DNA of 64,000 bases, taken from positions 124,001-188,000 of the forward strand of contig CAMCWC010000006.1 in NCBI GenBank assembly GCA_945882415.1. The letters run 5' to 3'. The DNA comes from Chthonomonas calidirosea. Its GTDB lineage: Bacteria > Armatimonadota > Fimbriimonadia > Fimbriimonadales > Fimbriimonadaceae. Numbering within the stretch: the first letter of the stretch is position 1; every line of letters starts with the position of its first letter. The notes under the pieces are model-generated. The model was not told the origin of the DNA. It saw nothing but the letters and a program-made list of their open reading frames with translations, and ran no database searches. A program made the translations under genes and the position numbers. Positions 33,820 through 42,926 of this stretch are shown one piece after another.

Positions 33820-35850
33820 TTACGGGGCAGGCGGGAAGGTGAAGTTGACATCGCGGAGGATGCCGTCGGTTTCGATCCGGGCGCGATTGTCGCCGGGGAG
33901 GACGTCAAGGGCTCGGCTGTTCGACATCCGCTCTGCGCGTCCATCGGACAGGCGAGTTAGGGTGTTGCCAAACTCGTCGAAGTCGAAGAGCAGGTTGCCG
34001 CTTGGTGAGAGCCGGGCGTCGCGGTTGATGAACCGGTTTGGAATCACGAGGGTGAACGCGTTTCGAGGCGTGTAGAACCGCCACACCTGTTCCACGTTGC
34101 CCATGTTGCTGAAGACAACCTTCGTGGCATCGGCAGAAATGCCGAAGACCGAGGAACTGTTGCCTAGCGTGCCGGGGAACGTTGGACTCGAGAGTCGATC
34201 GGTGGCGACGTCATACAGGTAGAGCCGGAAGCTCTGGGGCCCGTTAAAGAGATCGCGGTTGTTCGAGATGAACGCGATCAACTTGCCGTTGCCGGAAAGC
34301 CGAACCTGATCAACCGTGTTGACCGATCCAGCCCCGCTGATGTTCTTTGTGACGAGACGAGACCGCCGAGCGAGGACATCATAAATGTAGACCTGATCCA
34401 CGCTGCTGATGAACTGCCGGTACATGACAATCAACCCGTCGCCGGAAATCTGGTGGTTGCTTGAATTCGGCAAGCTGATAGTGAGGTTCAGGTCATCGTT
34501 TCGGTAAGTCGCGTTGTTGTTGTCACCGACAACGTACGCCTGTCCAGAATCCGACACTGCAAACGGCTCAGAATTAGTCGCCAGCTTTCGCGTGACGCCG
34601 GTGGACGTGTTCTTGATGAACACTCCCGCCGTTTGACCCGAGACGAACAGGTCAGGGGCTCGGAAGATGATTGACGTCCCCGAACTTGAGTTCCGATAGC
34701 GGAGCAGGCTCGCCTTCGGCGGGCCAGGGTAGGGTCCAACGCCGGTTTCGAATCCGATATTGGTCGTGATGTCGTGGCGGACGAGGCGCCCGTCCTCCGT
34801 GATTCCCGCGATGTAGCGACCATCCTCGCTGATGCGCTTGCTGATCGTGCGCAGATTGCTCAGGTCGATTTGCCGTGTCGGGTTTGGCGCGTACATGTTG
34901 TACGGCAGGTCGATGATGTCGGCCATTCCGTTGGTGTACTGAACCACGGTGAACCGTCCGTTGCGTGAGGTCGCGACAGATCGGATGTTGGTGCCGGACA
35001 GTTGGATCAGCCGGCGCTCGCCGGTTGCGGTGCTGACTTGGTAGAGGTCCGGGCCGAAGTCGAAGTCAAGCGGGCTGATTTGCTTGTTCGTAATGAAACG
35101 GGCTTCGATGGGGGCCGACATGCCGGGGTCATTTGAGACCCAAACCGGAAGGAAGGTCTCCGCAATCCCGGCGGTGTGGAACAACCAGAATCGGCCAGAG
35201 CGCGTCACGGCTTGAATGCCGGTGACAGCGGGGAATCCGAAGGTTTGGTTTGCTAAACGGACGGTTGCGTCGCTGGAATAGACGGACGGTTGAACCTGGC
35301 CCGTGTAGCCTCCTTGAAAGTTAAATGAGCTGAACGGATCGAAGGTCTGCCCGAAAATCTGATCGTAAACCAGCGATAGCCCGTCGTTCGAGAGGCCAGT
35401 GGCAAACCGGTTCGGGACCTGATTGACAATCTTTTGATCGAGCTTAGCTCGGTTGGCGGAGCGGCGAAAATCCGTTGGCGAGCCGGGAATGATTACCCGC
35501 CCGCTAGTGAAAGCGATGTGTTGCCCACGATCTGAAATGAACGTGCCATCTGCAACCTCCGGAATGTAATTCGTCCCGTTCGCAAGGCGGTTAACCACCT
35601 TGACCGCGCCACCGACGGCATCCGCCCGAACCACATCGAAGGAATCCACGTCGTCATACGCCCGCACGTCCATGCGGTCGGTGATGAAGGAGATGTAGCG
35701 GCCGTCGCTGGAGATTTCTGGCGAGTAGCTGGTTCCGGCTTTCGGGACTCCGGGGCCGGCGGGGAAGACGAGGGTGGACTGGCCGTAGATCAGGTCTGCG
35801 CTCGCAGAACCTGCAATGGCAACGCCGGCAAGAAGGAGGAGTCTTTTCAT
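33820..35850 (-). CDS. Secreted TolB-like beta-propeller protein, copy 1 of 3
   Basis: A 676-residue protein with a signal peptide (MKRLLLLAGVAIAGSASA). It consists of WD40-like/PD40 repeats such as SPEISSDGRYISFITDRMDV, GLSNDGLSLVYDQ and RLSGNGKLIAFISNNRDLFN, with a final strand DGILRDVNFTF. The units are typical of TolB-like propellers that bind proteins or polymers. It is the most diverged of the three copies and lacks the Cys pair seen in the C-termini of the others (PCEVNIDF, LCDTTFEI). The gene follows the second copy after 2 bases. Confidence 0.75.
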   Translation of the reverse strand: MKRLLLLAGVAIAGSASADLIYGQSTLVFPAGPGVPKAGTSYSPEISSDGRYISFITDRMDVRAYDDVDSFDVVRADAVGGAVKVVNRLANGTNYIPEVADGTFISDRGQHIAFTSGRVIIPGSPTDFRRSANRAKLDQKIVNQVPNRFATGLSNDGLSLVYDQIFGQTFDPFSSFNFQGGYTGQVQPSVYSSDATVRLANQTFGFPAVTGIQAVTRSGRFWLFHTAGIAETFLPVWVSNDPGMSAPIEARFITNKQISPLDFDFGPDLYQVSTATGERRLIQLSGTNIRSVATSRNGRFTVVQYTNGMADIIDLPYNMYAPNPTRQIDLSNLRTISKRISEDGRYIAGITEDGRLVRHDITTNIGFETGVGPYPGPPKASLLRYRNSSSGTSIIFRAPDLFVSGQTAGVFIKNTSTGVTRKLATNSEPFAVSDSGQAYVVGDNNNATYRNDDLNLTISLPNSSNHQISGDGLIVMYRQFISSVDQVYIYDVLARRSRLVTKNISGAGSVNTVDQVRLSGNGKLIAFISNNRDLFNGPQSFRLYLYDVATDRLSSPTFPGTLGNSSSVFGISADATKVVFSNMGNVEQVWRFYTPRNAFTLVIPNRFINRDARLSPSGNLLFDFDEFGNTLTRLSDGRAERMSNSRALDVLPGDNRARIETDGILRDVNFTFPPAP

Positions 35851-35852
35851 AT

Positions 35853-37964
35853 TCAGTTATAGAAAAAGTCGATGTTGACTTCGCAGGGGTAACCGTGGTT
35901 GAGGAACCGTAACGCGCGGGGATCTACCTTTCGGAACTTCGGCTCCTCCATTTTGTAGGGGTGCTTGAGTTCGAGGTAGGCCAGGTTGGAATCGGAAATG
36001 TTCACGAGGAACGACCTTCGAAAATCGCCAAAGGCGAGGTAGGTGTTGTTGGTGTCGTGAAACTGTTCGGCAACGTGGCTGCCTTTGAACACTAGCTTAT
36101 GGGTAGCGGTCGGCACGTAGTAGCGATACAGGTTTCGATAGTAAGACTCGACCGAGCCGTAGATCAGCGTCGTTCCGTCGTACGAGACCGCCCGCACCCA
36201 GGTGCCGGGGTTCTCGATGTCGGTTTTCATTCGGATGAGTGACAGTTTGTCCGTCGCAGTTTCGTACTCGTAGGTGCTGTAGTACCGGTCGGCTCCGGGG
36301 GCGAGGTCACGTGCGGTGGTGCTGAAGAAGATTTTGCTGCCGTTGCCCGCGACCACCGCGAGCACACCGCTGGACCCGGTCGAAGGTGCGCCGGTGCGGG
36401 TTCGCGAAATGAGTTTGGTCACCCGGGTTCTCAGGTTTAGGTAGTACAGCTGGCGGTCAGTGCGCTCGTATGCGAGCACGTCGCCAGCGCCATCGAGTCG
36501 GACCACGCCGGTTGCTTGAGGAATTTCAATGGTGCGCCCGGCGATGCCGTCTCGGAAAATGGTCTTGCCATCCCAAGTTCGGTAAACCCATTTCGTTCCA
36601 GCGTCGTTGATCGCAATCGGGGTTTGGGCGTTGTTCACCCGCTTCACCGTGCGGTCGGGCATTCGAATGTAGAGCCCTTCGAGGTTGTTCGGCACGTAGC
36701 CCTCAACCCCTCGGAAGAGGATCGCTTCTCCACCGGCGGAATGCACCATCTGGTTCAGCGGCTTTCGCGGCGGCGCGGGGTGGGGGCCGTTGTCGACGGT
36801 GAGCTGCGACTCGTTGATCGCGTTCACGCGCTTTGCGTGACCGTCAGAACCGGCGACGGCAAAGTATCGGCCGTCGTCGCTCAGGCGTCGCCCAAGCTGC
36901 TTCACGCCATAGAACCGCGGGTTGCTAACTGCGCCGGTGGTCTGGTCGACATACACGTACGTATCGATGTCGTACGGGGAACTGTTGATGTCGAACCCGA
37001 CGAGGACATAGCGTCCGCTTCTCGACGCGGCGAGCGAGAGTTGGCTGGCATTGGTGGGCACGAGCGTGCCGAGATCGGTGAACCGATAGCTTCCGTCGGC
37101 GTTGCGTCGGTAAAGGTCGTACCGCAAGTCAGTGTCGAGGGGGCTAAGCGGAGCGTTCGTGATGAACGTCGCGTCGGTGAGCGTGTCTGAGATGTAGACC
37201 GGGGCGAGCGATTTATCGGACGGCACGGTTACTTCCGTGCGCGCTTGACCCGTGGTTCTGACGGACTTCAAGCCCAGCATGCGCAGTCCCGACTCGTCGA
37301 AGATGTTGGTGAGGAACATGCGCGCGGTTGCGGAATCGGAGAAAACGCCGCCGAAGTTGCCGTTGATTCCGCCGATGTCCTGGAAGGCGGGGATGTACAG
37401 CCGCCCAGAACTGCCGTTAACCAAGTTCATTGAGTCACAGGTTCCAGAATTTGTGAGATAAGCGAGTTGGGTCCCGTTTCGACTGAGTTCGCCAACAAAG
37501 GAGCCTGAGCCGATGCGAGTGATGACGTTGGTTTCCAGGTTCGCATGGAAGGCGCTGAGCGTGTTGGCCTGCGCGTACGGCGTCAGAAGATTTGTGGGCG
37601 CAGTGAAGGTGATTCCGCGGCCGCGATCAGAAATTCCGAGCCGTGGGTAGTAGCTCAAGATCGGGGCCGGGCTCTGGTCGGGCAACCGGTTCACCAGCTT
37701 CAGGGCGCCGGTCTCGGCGTCGGCACGGATCACGTCGTAGGTCGCGAGGTCGTGCCCCTTGCGGACCGAGGGCCGGGTTGTCATGAAGACAACGTATCGA
37801 CCGTCCGGCGAGATCTCCGCGTCCACCGACTCCCCGGCCGACTCTTGCCCCGGCTGGGCGAGGAACAGATATTCCAGCGGCCGGAAGTTCACCTGCGCGT
37901 TTGCCGCCGCGGCCACGCCGAGCAGAGCGAGGCCGATTACGGCGGCTTTTCGATTACGTATCAC
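35853..37964 (-). CDS. Secreted TolB-like beta-propeller protein, copy 2 of 3
   Basis: A 703-residue secreted protein (signal peptide AVIGLALLGVAAAANA). The first repeat DAEISPDGRYVVFMTTRPSV is followed by RKGHDLATYDVIRADAETG, almost the same as in the third copy. Repeats of this kind fill the whole chain. The C-terminus HGYPCEVNIDFFYN and the internal GTCDSMNLV segment supply two Cys also found in copy 3. Function unknown; a role in the envelope or extracellular matrix is inference from secretion only. Confidence 0.75.
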   Translation of the reverse strand: MIRNRKAAVIGLALLGVAAAANAQVNFRPLEYLFLAQPGQESAGESVDAEISPDGRYVVFMTTRPSVRKGHDLATYDVIRADAETGALKLVNRLPDQSPAPILSYYPRLGISDRGRGITFTAPTNLLTPYAQANTLSAFHANLETNVITRIGSGSFVGELSRNGTQLAYLTNSGTCDSMNLVNGSSGRLYIPAFQDIGGINGNFGGVFSDSATARMFLTNIFDESGLRMLGLKSVRTTGQARTEVTVPSDKSLAPVYISDTLTDATFITNAPLSPLDTDLRYDLYRRNADGSYRFTDLGTLVPTNASQLSLAASRSGRYVLVGFDINSSPYDIDTYVYVDQTTGAVSNPRFYGVKQLGRRLSDDGRYFAVAGSDGHAKRVNAINESQLTVDNGPHPAPPRKPLNQMVHSAGGEAILFRGVEGYVPNNLEGLYIRMPDRTVKRVNNAQTPIAINDAGTKWVYRTWDGKTIFRDGIAGRTIEIPQATGVVRLDGAGDVLAYERTDRQLYYLNLRTRVTKLISRTRTGAPSTGSSGVLAVVAGNGSKIFFSTTARDLAPGADRYYSTYEYETATDKLSLIRMKTDIENPGTWVRAVSYDGTTLIYGSVESYYRNLYRYYVPTATHKLVFKGSHVAEQFHDTNNTYLAFGDFRRSFLVNISDSNLAYLELKHPYKMEEPKFRKVDPRALRFLNHGYPCEVNIDFFYN

Positions 37965-38007
37965 ATGGTCATGTTACGCCCTTCTGCGGCTTAATCGACA
38001 AGAAACC

Positions 38008-40071
38008 TTAATTCGGTGTACTAGGAATCTCGAAAGTGGTGTCGCAGAGGTAGCCGGAGTTTGTAAACCGGATACTGCGGCTGGCTTGACGGAAAGTCAG
38101 CAACCCGATCTCAAGCGGGGCTTTCACAGCTACCGCCCGAAGGTCGTCGATGCGGAGCATCATCAGATCGTAGTAATTTCGATACAGGACATAGGTTCCG
38201 TTGGTCGTCATACCGCGCTGGAAATCTTGATTTCGAACGAGGGCTTTATGAGATTTGGACGGAGCATAGTATCGTAATAAGTCCTTTGCCCTCTCAGTGC
38301 GATAGTTGGTGTAAAGGACGCTCTTTCCATCATATGCAACGGCCTGCAGGTCCGTAACTGGGAACGTTGCCTCAGATCGCATTTTGACAAGACTCAAAGA
38401 GTCAGAGGCGATGTCGTACTCGTAGAGCGAGGTCCAGCGGTCGACACCCGGGGCAATGTCCTTAATTGTTCCCGAGAAGAAGACTTTGGTTCCGTTCCCG
38501 GCAATCTTTACGACATCGATGTCGGGTTCAAACACTTCTGTACCGTTGGCGGTTCGGGTAACGAGCCTGCGCGCTCCGGTTTTGGTGTTCACGAGATACA
38601 GGTTGTTCGTGCGCGTCCGGTAGACGACCCATTCTCCGGAGCCCGAAAGACCAATGTCTTCAATGCGATAGGCATCAGGGAAGTAGACGGTCTTCTGCGC
38701 GAGGTCATCGCGAAAGGCAATCTTGTTCGTGTTGGACACATAAATGTACTGCTCGCCCGAGTCCGAGACGGCGATCATTTGGCCGCCGGTTGCGACTTGC
38801 TTGATCGATGGAATCAGATACCCAGTCCGGATAAAAAGTCCCCCGGGGCCCTTATAGGGATAGTAGCCTGGTACCCCAGTAAAGAAGACACTTTCGCCAT
38901 TTGGCGAGAACATCACTCGCTGGAGCGAGTTCTCTGGCGGCGCGGGGTTTGTGCCCTCGTCGAGGACCTGGAACTCTCCGGTGGCGATGGTCAGTTTCGC
39001 TACGTGGTTATCCGGCGTCAGGGCCGCGACGTACTTGCCGTCGTCGCTAATGTGCGCGCTGAGGGAGGAGATTCCCGGGTAGTTCGGGCTCTTCACCGTT
39101 CGCGTCACGCGGTCGATGAAGTAGTACCGGCCGCTATCGAACTTGACGAGGAAGTACTGTCCGTTCCGGCTGGAGCTGATGCGGACGTTGTACGAAATCT
39201 CCGGGGCGGTGATGCCGAGGTCGATTAACTCATGGGCGCGGGTGCCCTCGTTCCACACGTAGGCATCGAATCTCAGATCGGAGTCTTGCGGCGAGTGGGC
39301 GGCGTTGGAAACGAAGACGGCTTCCTCTCGGTACACCGAAACGTAGGCCGGGTGGATCGACTGCGAGGTGTTGGTGGTGGCGACCACGCGGGGTTCTTCG
39401 TTCACGCGCTTCAACCACAGGGCGGGAACAGAGAGACCGCCTTGATAGGTGAGACCACGGGCGAGCCGCGCTTTGGCGTCATCGGCGAAAACGCCGAGGG
39501 TTCCATAACTTGGAATGGCCACGCTACCGACTTCTCCGGTGAGGATGTTTCGAGTGTCGCAAGGGTTGCCTGTGCTCGAATAGGCGAGCTGATTGCCGTC
39601 GGCGCTCAGACCGCCCACCGTCGTGGCATCGCCCATGCTCGTGAGTAAGTTCGGCGTCGCGAGGTTCACGTGATACGCCGAGAACAGGTTGCTGACAATG
39701 TTGCTCAGCAGGTTTGTGGGCGCGGTGAAGGCGACGTGTCCGCCACGGGCGGAAATTGCGAGTCCGGGGGAGTTCGTGAGAATTGGGGCGACTTCGCCGG
39801 ATGCGGTTCGGTTCACCAGCTTGAGCGAACCGTTTGTGGTGTCAACGCGATACACGTCGTAGGTGTTGAGATCATCGCCCTTTCGCAGGCTCGGGCGGGT
39901 GGATTTGAAAACGATGTATCGGCCGTCGGCGGAGATGTCGGCTTCGACGGTCTTTCCGGCGGAGTCAAAACCGGGAATGCGTTTGAAGACGTAGGTTAGC
40001 GTTCCTACTTTCAGTTGCGCGCTCGCAGCGGCACCGACGCTCACGAGAATTCCGACGGCGATCCACTTCAT
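38008..40071 (-). CDS. Secreted TolB-like beta-propeller protein, copy 3 of 3
   Basis: A 687-residue protein with a signal peptide (MKWIAVGILVSVGAAASA). Its first block, EADISADGRYIVFKSTRPSL then RKGDDLNTYDVYRVDTTNG, and later AFTAPTNLLS and SNAAHSPQDSDLRFDAYV are close to copy 2 (DLRYDLYRR). It is first in transcription order; copies 2 and 1 follow at 43 and 2 bases, so one transcript is likely. A terminator of the pilin unit separates it from the genes upstream. Confidence 0.75.
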   Translation of the reverse strand: MKWIAVGILVSVGAAASAQLKVGTLTYVFKRIPGFDSAGKTVEADISADGRYIVFKSTRPSLRKGDDLNTYDVYRVDTTNGSLKLVNRTASGEVAPILTNSPGLAISARGGHVAFTAPTNLLSNIVSNLFSAYHVNLATPNLLTSMGDATTVGGLSADGNQLAYSSTGNPCDTRNILTGEVGSVAIPSYGTLGVFADDAKARLARGLTYQGGLSVPALWLKRVNEEPRVVATTNTSQSIHPAYVSVYREEAVFVSNAAHSPQDSDLRFDAYVWNEGTRAHELIDLGITAPEISYNVRISSSRNGQYFLVKFDSGRYYFIDRVTRTVKSPNYPGISSLSAHISDDGKYVAALTPDNHVAKLTIATGEFQVLDEGTNPAPPENSLQRVMFSPNGESVFFTGVPGYYPYKGPGGLFIRTGYLIPSIKQVATGGQMIAVSDSGEQYIYVSNTNKIAFRDDLAQKTVYFPDAYRIEDIGLSGSGEWVVYRTRTNNLYLVNTKTGARRLVTRTANGTEVFEPDIDVVKIAGNGTKVFFSGTIKDIAPGVDRWTSLYEYDIASDSLSLVKMRSEATFPVTDLQAVAYDGKSVLYTNYRTERAKDLLRYYAPSKSHKALVRNQDFQRGMTTNGTYVLYRNYYDLMMLRIDDLRAVAVKAPLEIGLLTFRQASRSIRFTNSGYLCDTTFEIPSTPN

Positions 40072-40103
40072 GCCTCAAGCTACCACCAACCGCGTCGGAT
40101 AGA

Positions 40104-40140
40104 CAAAAAAATGGGGCGGACAATTTCTTGTCCGCCCCAT
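40104..40140 (-). terminator. Rho-independent terminator of the prepilin-lipoprotein unit
   Basis: ATGGGGCGGACAA (40111-40123) pairs perfectly with TTGTCCGCCCCAT (40128-40140). On the minus strand a run of T residues follows, 14 bases after the lipoprotein stop codon. Confidence 0.92.
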
Positions 40141-40153
40141 TCGAGTTTAGCGA

Positions 40154-40306
40154 TTACTTATCGCCGTTCTCGTCGGTTTTAACGCCTTCGGGTCGTTCCG
40201 ATTTGACTTTTTCCCAATCGTTCGATGGTGCCGGATCTCCGCACCCGACAAGTGCGAAGACTGAAGCAACCGCGACCAATGTTACGAACAACTTCTGGAA
40301 GTTCAT
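40154..40306 (-). CDS. Small lipoprotein, 50 residues
   Basis: ATG at 40306 starts MNFQKLFVTLVAVASVFALV followed by the lipobox Cys (ALVGC) and a short charged tail (DPAPSNDWEKVKSERPEG). It lies 8 bases after the prepilin gene on the same strand and ends just before a terminator, so it is real in spite of its size. Its association with a prepilin suggests an accessory envelope role. Similar tiny lipoproteins next to DUF1559 genes are common in planctomycete- or armatimonad-like genomes (recollection, not checked). Confidence 0.65.
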   Translation of the reverse strand: MNFQKLFVTLVAVASVFALVGCGDPAPSNDWEKVKSERPEGVKTDENGDK

Positions 40307-40313
40307 TCCACGA

Positions 40314-41192
40314 TTAGTTGGTGAAGTAGCAAGCAGCCGTGTCCGGTGCATTTGCAGGGCATGGCGTGGAGATGTTCTGAACGACCCAAGCTGCGTACTG
40401 TCCACAAGGAAGCGCTGGCGGAAGTGGGTTTGCGTTCAGGACAGAAGATCCGCCGCTTTCAGGGCTAACGATTGCATCAGGATCTGCACAATAAGCGCCG
40501 CCGTACTGGTCGAGGTTTGCTGGTCGAACGAATCGATCGCCGAACGCGCCTGGCCAGATACCGGCTCGAACTGGAACAGCCTTAGCGTGTCCGTCCAAGA
40601 ATGCATAGTTGAAGGAGCCGCCGTAGCGAAGGGCACTGTTGGACTTGCCGCTGAAGGTGTCTCCAGCGAAGCCGAGGCCGATCGTTGCTCGTGGCGTGTC
40701 GTAAGTGTCGCCGTAAACGTAGACGCCAGCTGGGTTGGTCACGCTCGTTGCAGAGATACCAATGTTGACGTTGCTCGTTCCGAAGATGGCCGAGTCAAGT
40801 CGCTGCTGCTGTCCAAGAAGACCACCGCCGCGCCAGCCGTATGGGCCCCAGTTGTAGCCGTAAGCCGAGAGCTTTCGTGCGCCAAAGGATCGTCGGAAAG
40901 CGTTGTTATCAACGTCGTTTCGCTCGTCTGAGTAGATCAGGTCAATGGACTTGAAGTAAGGGAAGAGAGGAACCCACCATTCGCCAACGTTTCCTGGGAT
41001 GGAGACGGTCAAGTCATCGCTGTCGTTCAGATAGATCTGATACGCAGTGCTGAGCTGCTTGACGTTGCTGAGGGACTTGGTCTTCTTTGCAGCGAGTTTA
41101 GCCTGAGCGAAAACTGGGAAGAGAATGGCAGCGAGGATTGCGATGATCGCAATGACGACGAGAAGCTCGATAAGGGTAAATGCTTTTCGCAT
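40314..41192 (-). CDS. DUF1559-type prepilin (type II secretion/type IV pilin-like)
   Basis: A 292-residue protein. [20 protein letters not shown] is the prepilin peptidase site (K-A^FTLIE) and hydrophobic helix; the body contains YGYNWGPYGWRGGG and ends with NYAFLDGHAKAVPVRAG (H-x-DG type C-terminal motif) and a Cys-rich tail. Such proteins are processed by a prepilin peptidase and build pseudopili. ATG at 41192 is chosen as family start. Two direct repeats AATTGTTAAGA are upstream. The small lipoprotein gene follows. Confidence 0.88.
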   Translation of the reverse strand: MRKAFTLIELLVVIAIIAILAAILFPVFAQAKLAAKKTKSLSNVKQLSTAYQIYLNDSDDLTVSIPGNVGEWWVPLFPYFKSIDLIYSDERNDVDNNAFRRSFGARKLSAYGYNWGPYGWRGGGLLGQQQRLDSAIFGTSNVNIGISATSVTNPAGVYVYGDTYDTPRATIGLGFAGDTFSGKSNSALRYGGSFNYAFLDGHAKAVPVRAGIWPGAFGDRFVRPANLDQYGGAYCADPDAIVSPESGGSSVLNANPLPPALPCGQYAAWVVQNISTPCPANAPDTAACYFTN

Positions 41193-41223
41193 GGAAAACA
41201 CCAAGCACGAGTTTGGGTTTCCC

Positions 41224-41271
41224 AATTGTTAAGATGCCGATAAATATGTTTCCAGCTTCAAATTGTTAAGA
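41224..41271. repeat. Direct repeat AATTGTTAAGA upstream of the prepilin gene
   Basis: AATTGTTAAGA occurs at 41224-41234 and 41261-41271, 37 bases apart, in the only noncoding stretch before the prepilin gene. The second copy is also the left arm of a 9-base hairpin (41265-41289) that covers the rhaB stop codon. They could bind a regulator. Confidence 0.4.
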
Positions 41272-41284
41272 GACGCGGCTTCTC

Positions 41285-42568
41285 TTAACGTGAATTTTGG
41301 GTCGAATCTAGCTGAAACCGGAGATTTCCAACGATCGTCGCCTCGCTCGGCCCGAGCTCAATGATAAGTCCTGCGCGAGATTGCAGCTGTTCTCGGAACA
41401 CTTCGCTGCGAGATGGCCCGCCACCAAGTCGCAAAGATCGAAACTCACGATTGGTACATTCTGCTAACGCCGGAATGTGCTCCGCAATTCCCTCGACTAA
41501 GCTAAGAAGTGCAATTCCCGCCCAGGTTTCGTCATTTTCTGGTTTTTTACCGATCAGGGTAATGCATGCTTCGAGCATTGATTCGGGGTTGAAAAGCTCC
41601 GGAGCGTTCAGGTCGATCCTTTCCGTCGTTGTCAGGTTCGCACTAGCGATCCAATCGGGAACTGAGACTGGAACTTTCAACTCGGCGTGTAAACGATTGA
41701 CGACCCAAAAACCGGGAACGTTCTTGAGGAACCGAACTTTGCCATCGACCGTTCGTTCGTTCGTGAAGTTGCCGGATCGGGCCGCATCGGTGACGATTGG
41801 CTGGTCGATGACCGTGCCCATCAGCGACCAGGTTCCGATGTTGAGAAACACGGATGTGTCCGCAAGCGGTTCGAGGCCAAGGACGGCCGAAGCAGTGTCG
41901 TGGCTTCCCACCGACATCAACCGAACTCCATCTGCGATATAGCCACCAATGTGCCCCGCAAGCGACGGTTGCAAATCAGGCATCGGCCAGCCGGTGAGAG
42001 CAAAGGCTTCTTCCGACCATTGGTTGTCGAGGCCCATCAACTGGGTTGTTGATGCTTCACTCAGTTCGTAGTTGGCTTGGCCGGTGAGTAGGTAGCCAAT
42101 CAGATCGGGGAGCAACAGCCAACGATGGGTGTCATGAACGAGGTTCGGATTCTCGTTTCTTCGGACAATCAGTTGGCAGATCGTGTTGAACGGCTGGTGC
42201 TGGATTCCGGTGAGCCGATAGAGCTCGTCCCGATGGGGAGCCAGAGACTCAAAGGCGACTTCGTGCGACGGATCGCGATAGCAGACCGGAGTCTGAATAA
42301 GGTTCCCATTCCGGTCAAGAAAGCCGTGATCCACGCCCCAGGCATCAATGCCAAGCGTGGCCCGGCCGAAACGGGTGGATCCATACTCCGCAGCGCGCTT
42401 GACGAACGCAAACAGAGCCTCGAAGTCCCAAACGATGCGGCCGTTCTCGGTGCGCGTTTGATGTGGCACCTGTTCGATGATCTCATAGCGGAGTTCGCCA
42501 TCCTCCAACCATCCGGCGGCAAATCGTGCGCTGGACGCACCGAGGTCAACCGCAATCGCACCTTTCAT
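41285..42568 (-). CDS. rhaB: L-rhamnulokinase (FGGY family)
   Basis: A 427-residue FGGY kinase: AVDLGASSARFAAGWLEDG, LGIDAWGVDHGFLDRNG, PVCYRDPSHEVAF, DTASAVLGLEPL and LRLGGGPSRSEVFREQ. The D-W-G-V-D segment and the length are those of RhaB, which phosphorylates L-rhamnulose in the cytoplasm. Other rhamnose genes are not in the window. The ATG overlaps the csoR stop (ATGA), so it is expressed with a metal-sensing repressor, an unusual partner for a sugar kinase. Confidence 0.9.
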   Translation of the reverse strand: MKGAIAVDLGASSARFAAGWLEDGELRYEIIEQVPHQTRTENGRIVWDFEALFAFVKRAAEYGSTRFGRATLGIDAWGVDHGFLDRNGNLIQTPVCYRDPSHEVAFESLAPHRDELYRLTGIQHQPFNTICQLIVRRNENPNLVHDTHRWLLLPDLIGYLLTGQANYELSEASTTQLMGLDNQWSEEAFALTGWPMPDLQPSLAGHIGGYIADGVRLMSVGSHDTASAVLGLEPLADTSVFLNIGTWSLMGTVIDQPIVTDAARSGNFTNERTVDGKVRFLKNVPGFWVVNRLHAELKVPVSVPDWIASANLTTTERIDLNAPELFNPESMLEACITLIGKKPENDETWAGIALLSLVEGIAEHIPALAECTNREFRSLRLGGGPSRSEVFREQLQSRAGLIIELGPSEATIVGNLRFQLDSTQNSR

Positions 42569-42873
42569 TTTAGGAACCGATTGAGAGTGACCCGGATTTC
42601 GGAGAGCCGCTCTTCCTTGGTTTGGTATTCGTGACCCGCCTCATGGTCGTCCCCATAGACGCAGTTCTCGAGGTGGGTGGAGAGCATAAGCAACCCAAAT
42701 TGATCCAGTGCAGCCCGAAGAGCCGACACCTGCGTGAGAATGTCGACGCAGTATCGATCCTCTTCAATCATCTTCTGTAATCCCGAAACCTGGCCCGTAA
42801 TGCGGGCAAGTCTCTTTCGGGCGTCTTCGCGGGTTTCGGCGGGAATCACTGAAAATAACTGTACACCGTTCAC
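42565..42873 (-). CDS. csoR: CsoR/RcnR-family metal-sensing repressor
   Basis: The 102-residue protein has ETREDARKRLARITGQVSGL, the metal ligands Cys42 (RYCVDIL), His67 and Cys71 (THLENCV). This C-H-C set is that of Cu(I)-sensing CsoR (formaldehyde-sensing FrmR has a different set). It has a longer basic N-terminus but no signal peptide. The gene is divergent from a prepilin gene, and its own start (GTG) is near a CsoR-like site. No copper ATPase or copper chaperone is close by. Confidence 0.88.
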   Translation of the reverse strand: MNGVQLFSVIPAETREDARKRLARITGQVSGLQKMIEEDRYCVDILTQVSALRAALDQFGLLMLSTHLENCVYGDDHEAGHEYQTKEERLSEIRVTLNRFLK

Positions 42874-42889
42874 GATTCAGACTAACTGA

Positions 42890-42921
42890 GTTATACTAAA
42901 TGCTCATACCCCCTATAGGTA
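42890..42921. promoter_or_regulatory. Putative CsoR operator and -10 element before the prepilin gene
   Basis: ATACCCCCTATAGGTA (42906-42921) is a pseudo-palindrome of the G/C-tract type bound by CsoR proteins (ATACCC..GGGTAT). TTATACT (about 42890-42896) upstream is a -10 candidate for the + strand. Bound CsoR would block this promoter, and maybe its own. Confidence 0.5.
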
Positions 42922-42926
42922 CCAAA

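Noticed and set aside
36516-37190. Open frame antisense to the second propeller gene
   Set aside because: Composition follows the coding strand, and no ribosome site or homology is seen.
42900-42926. ATG at 42900 as start of the prepilin
   Set aside because: It would translate the CsoR-like site and add residues before the basic prepilin leader; ATG at 42927 fits the family.
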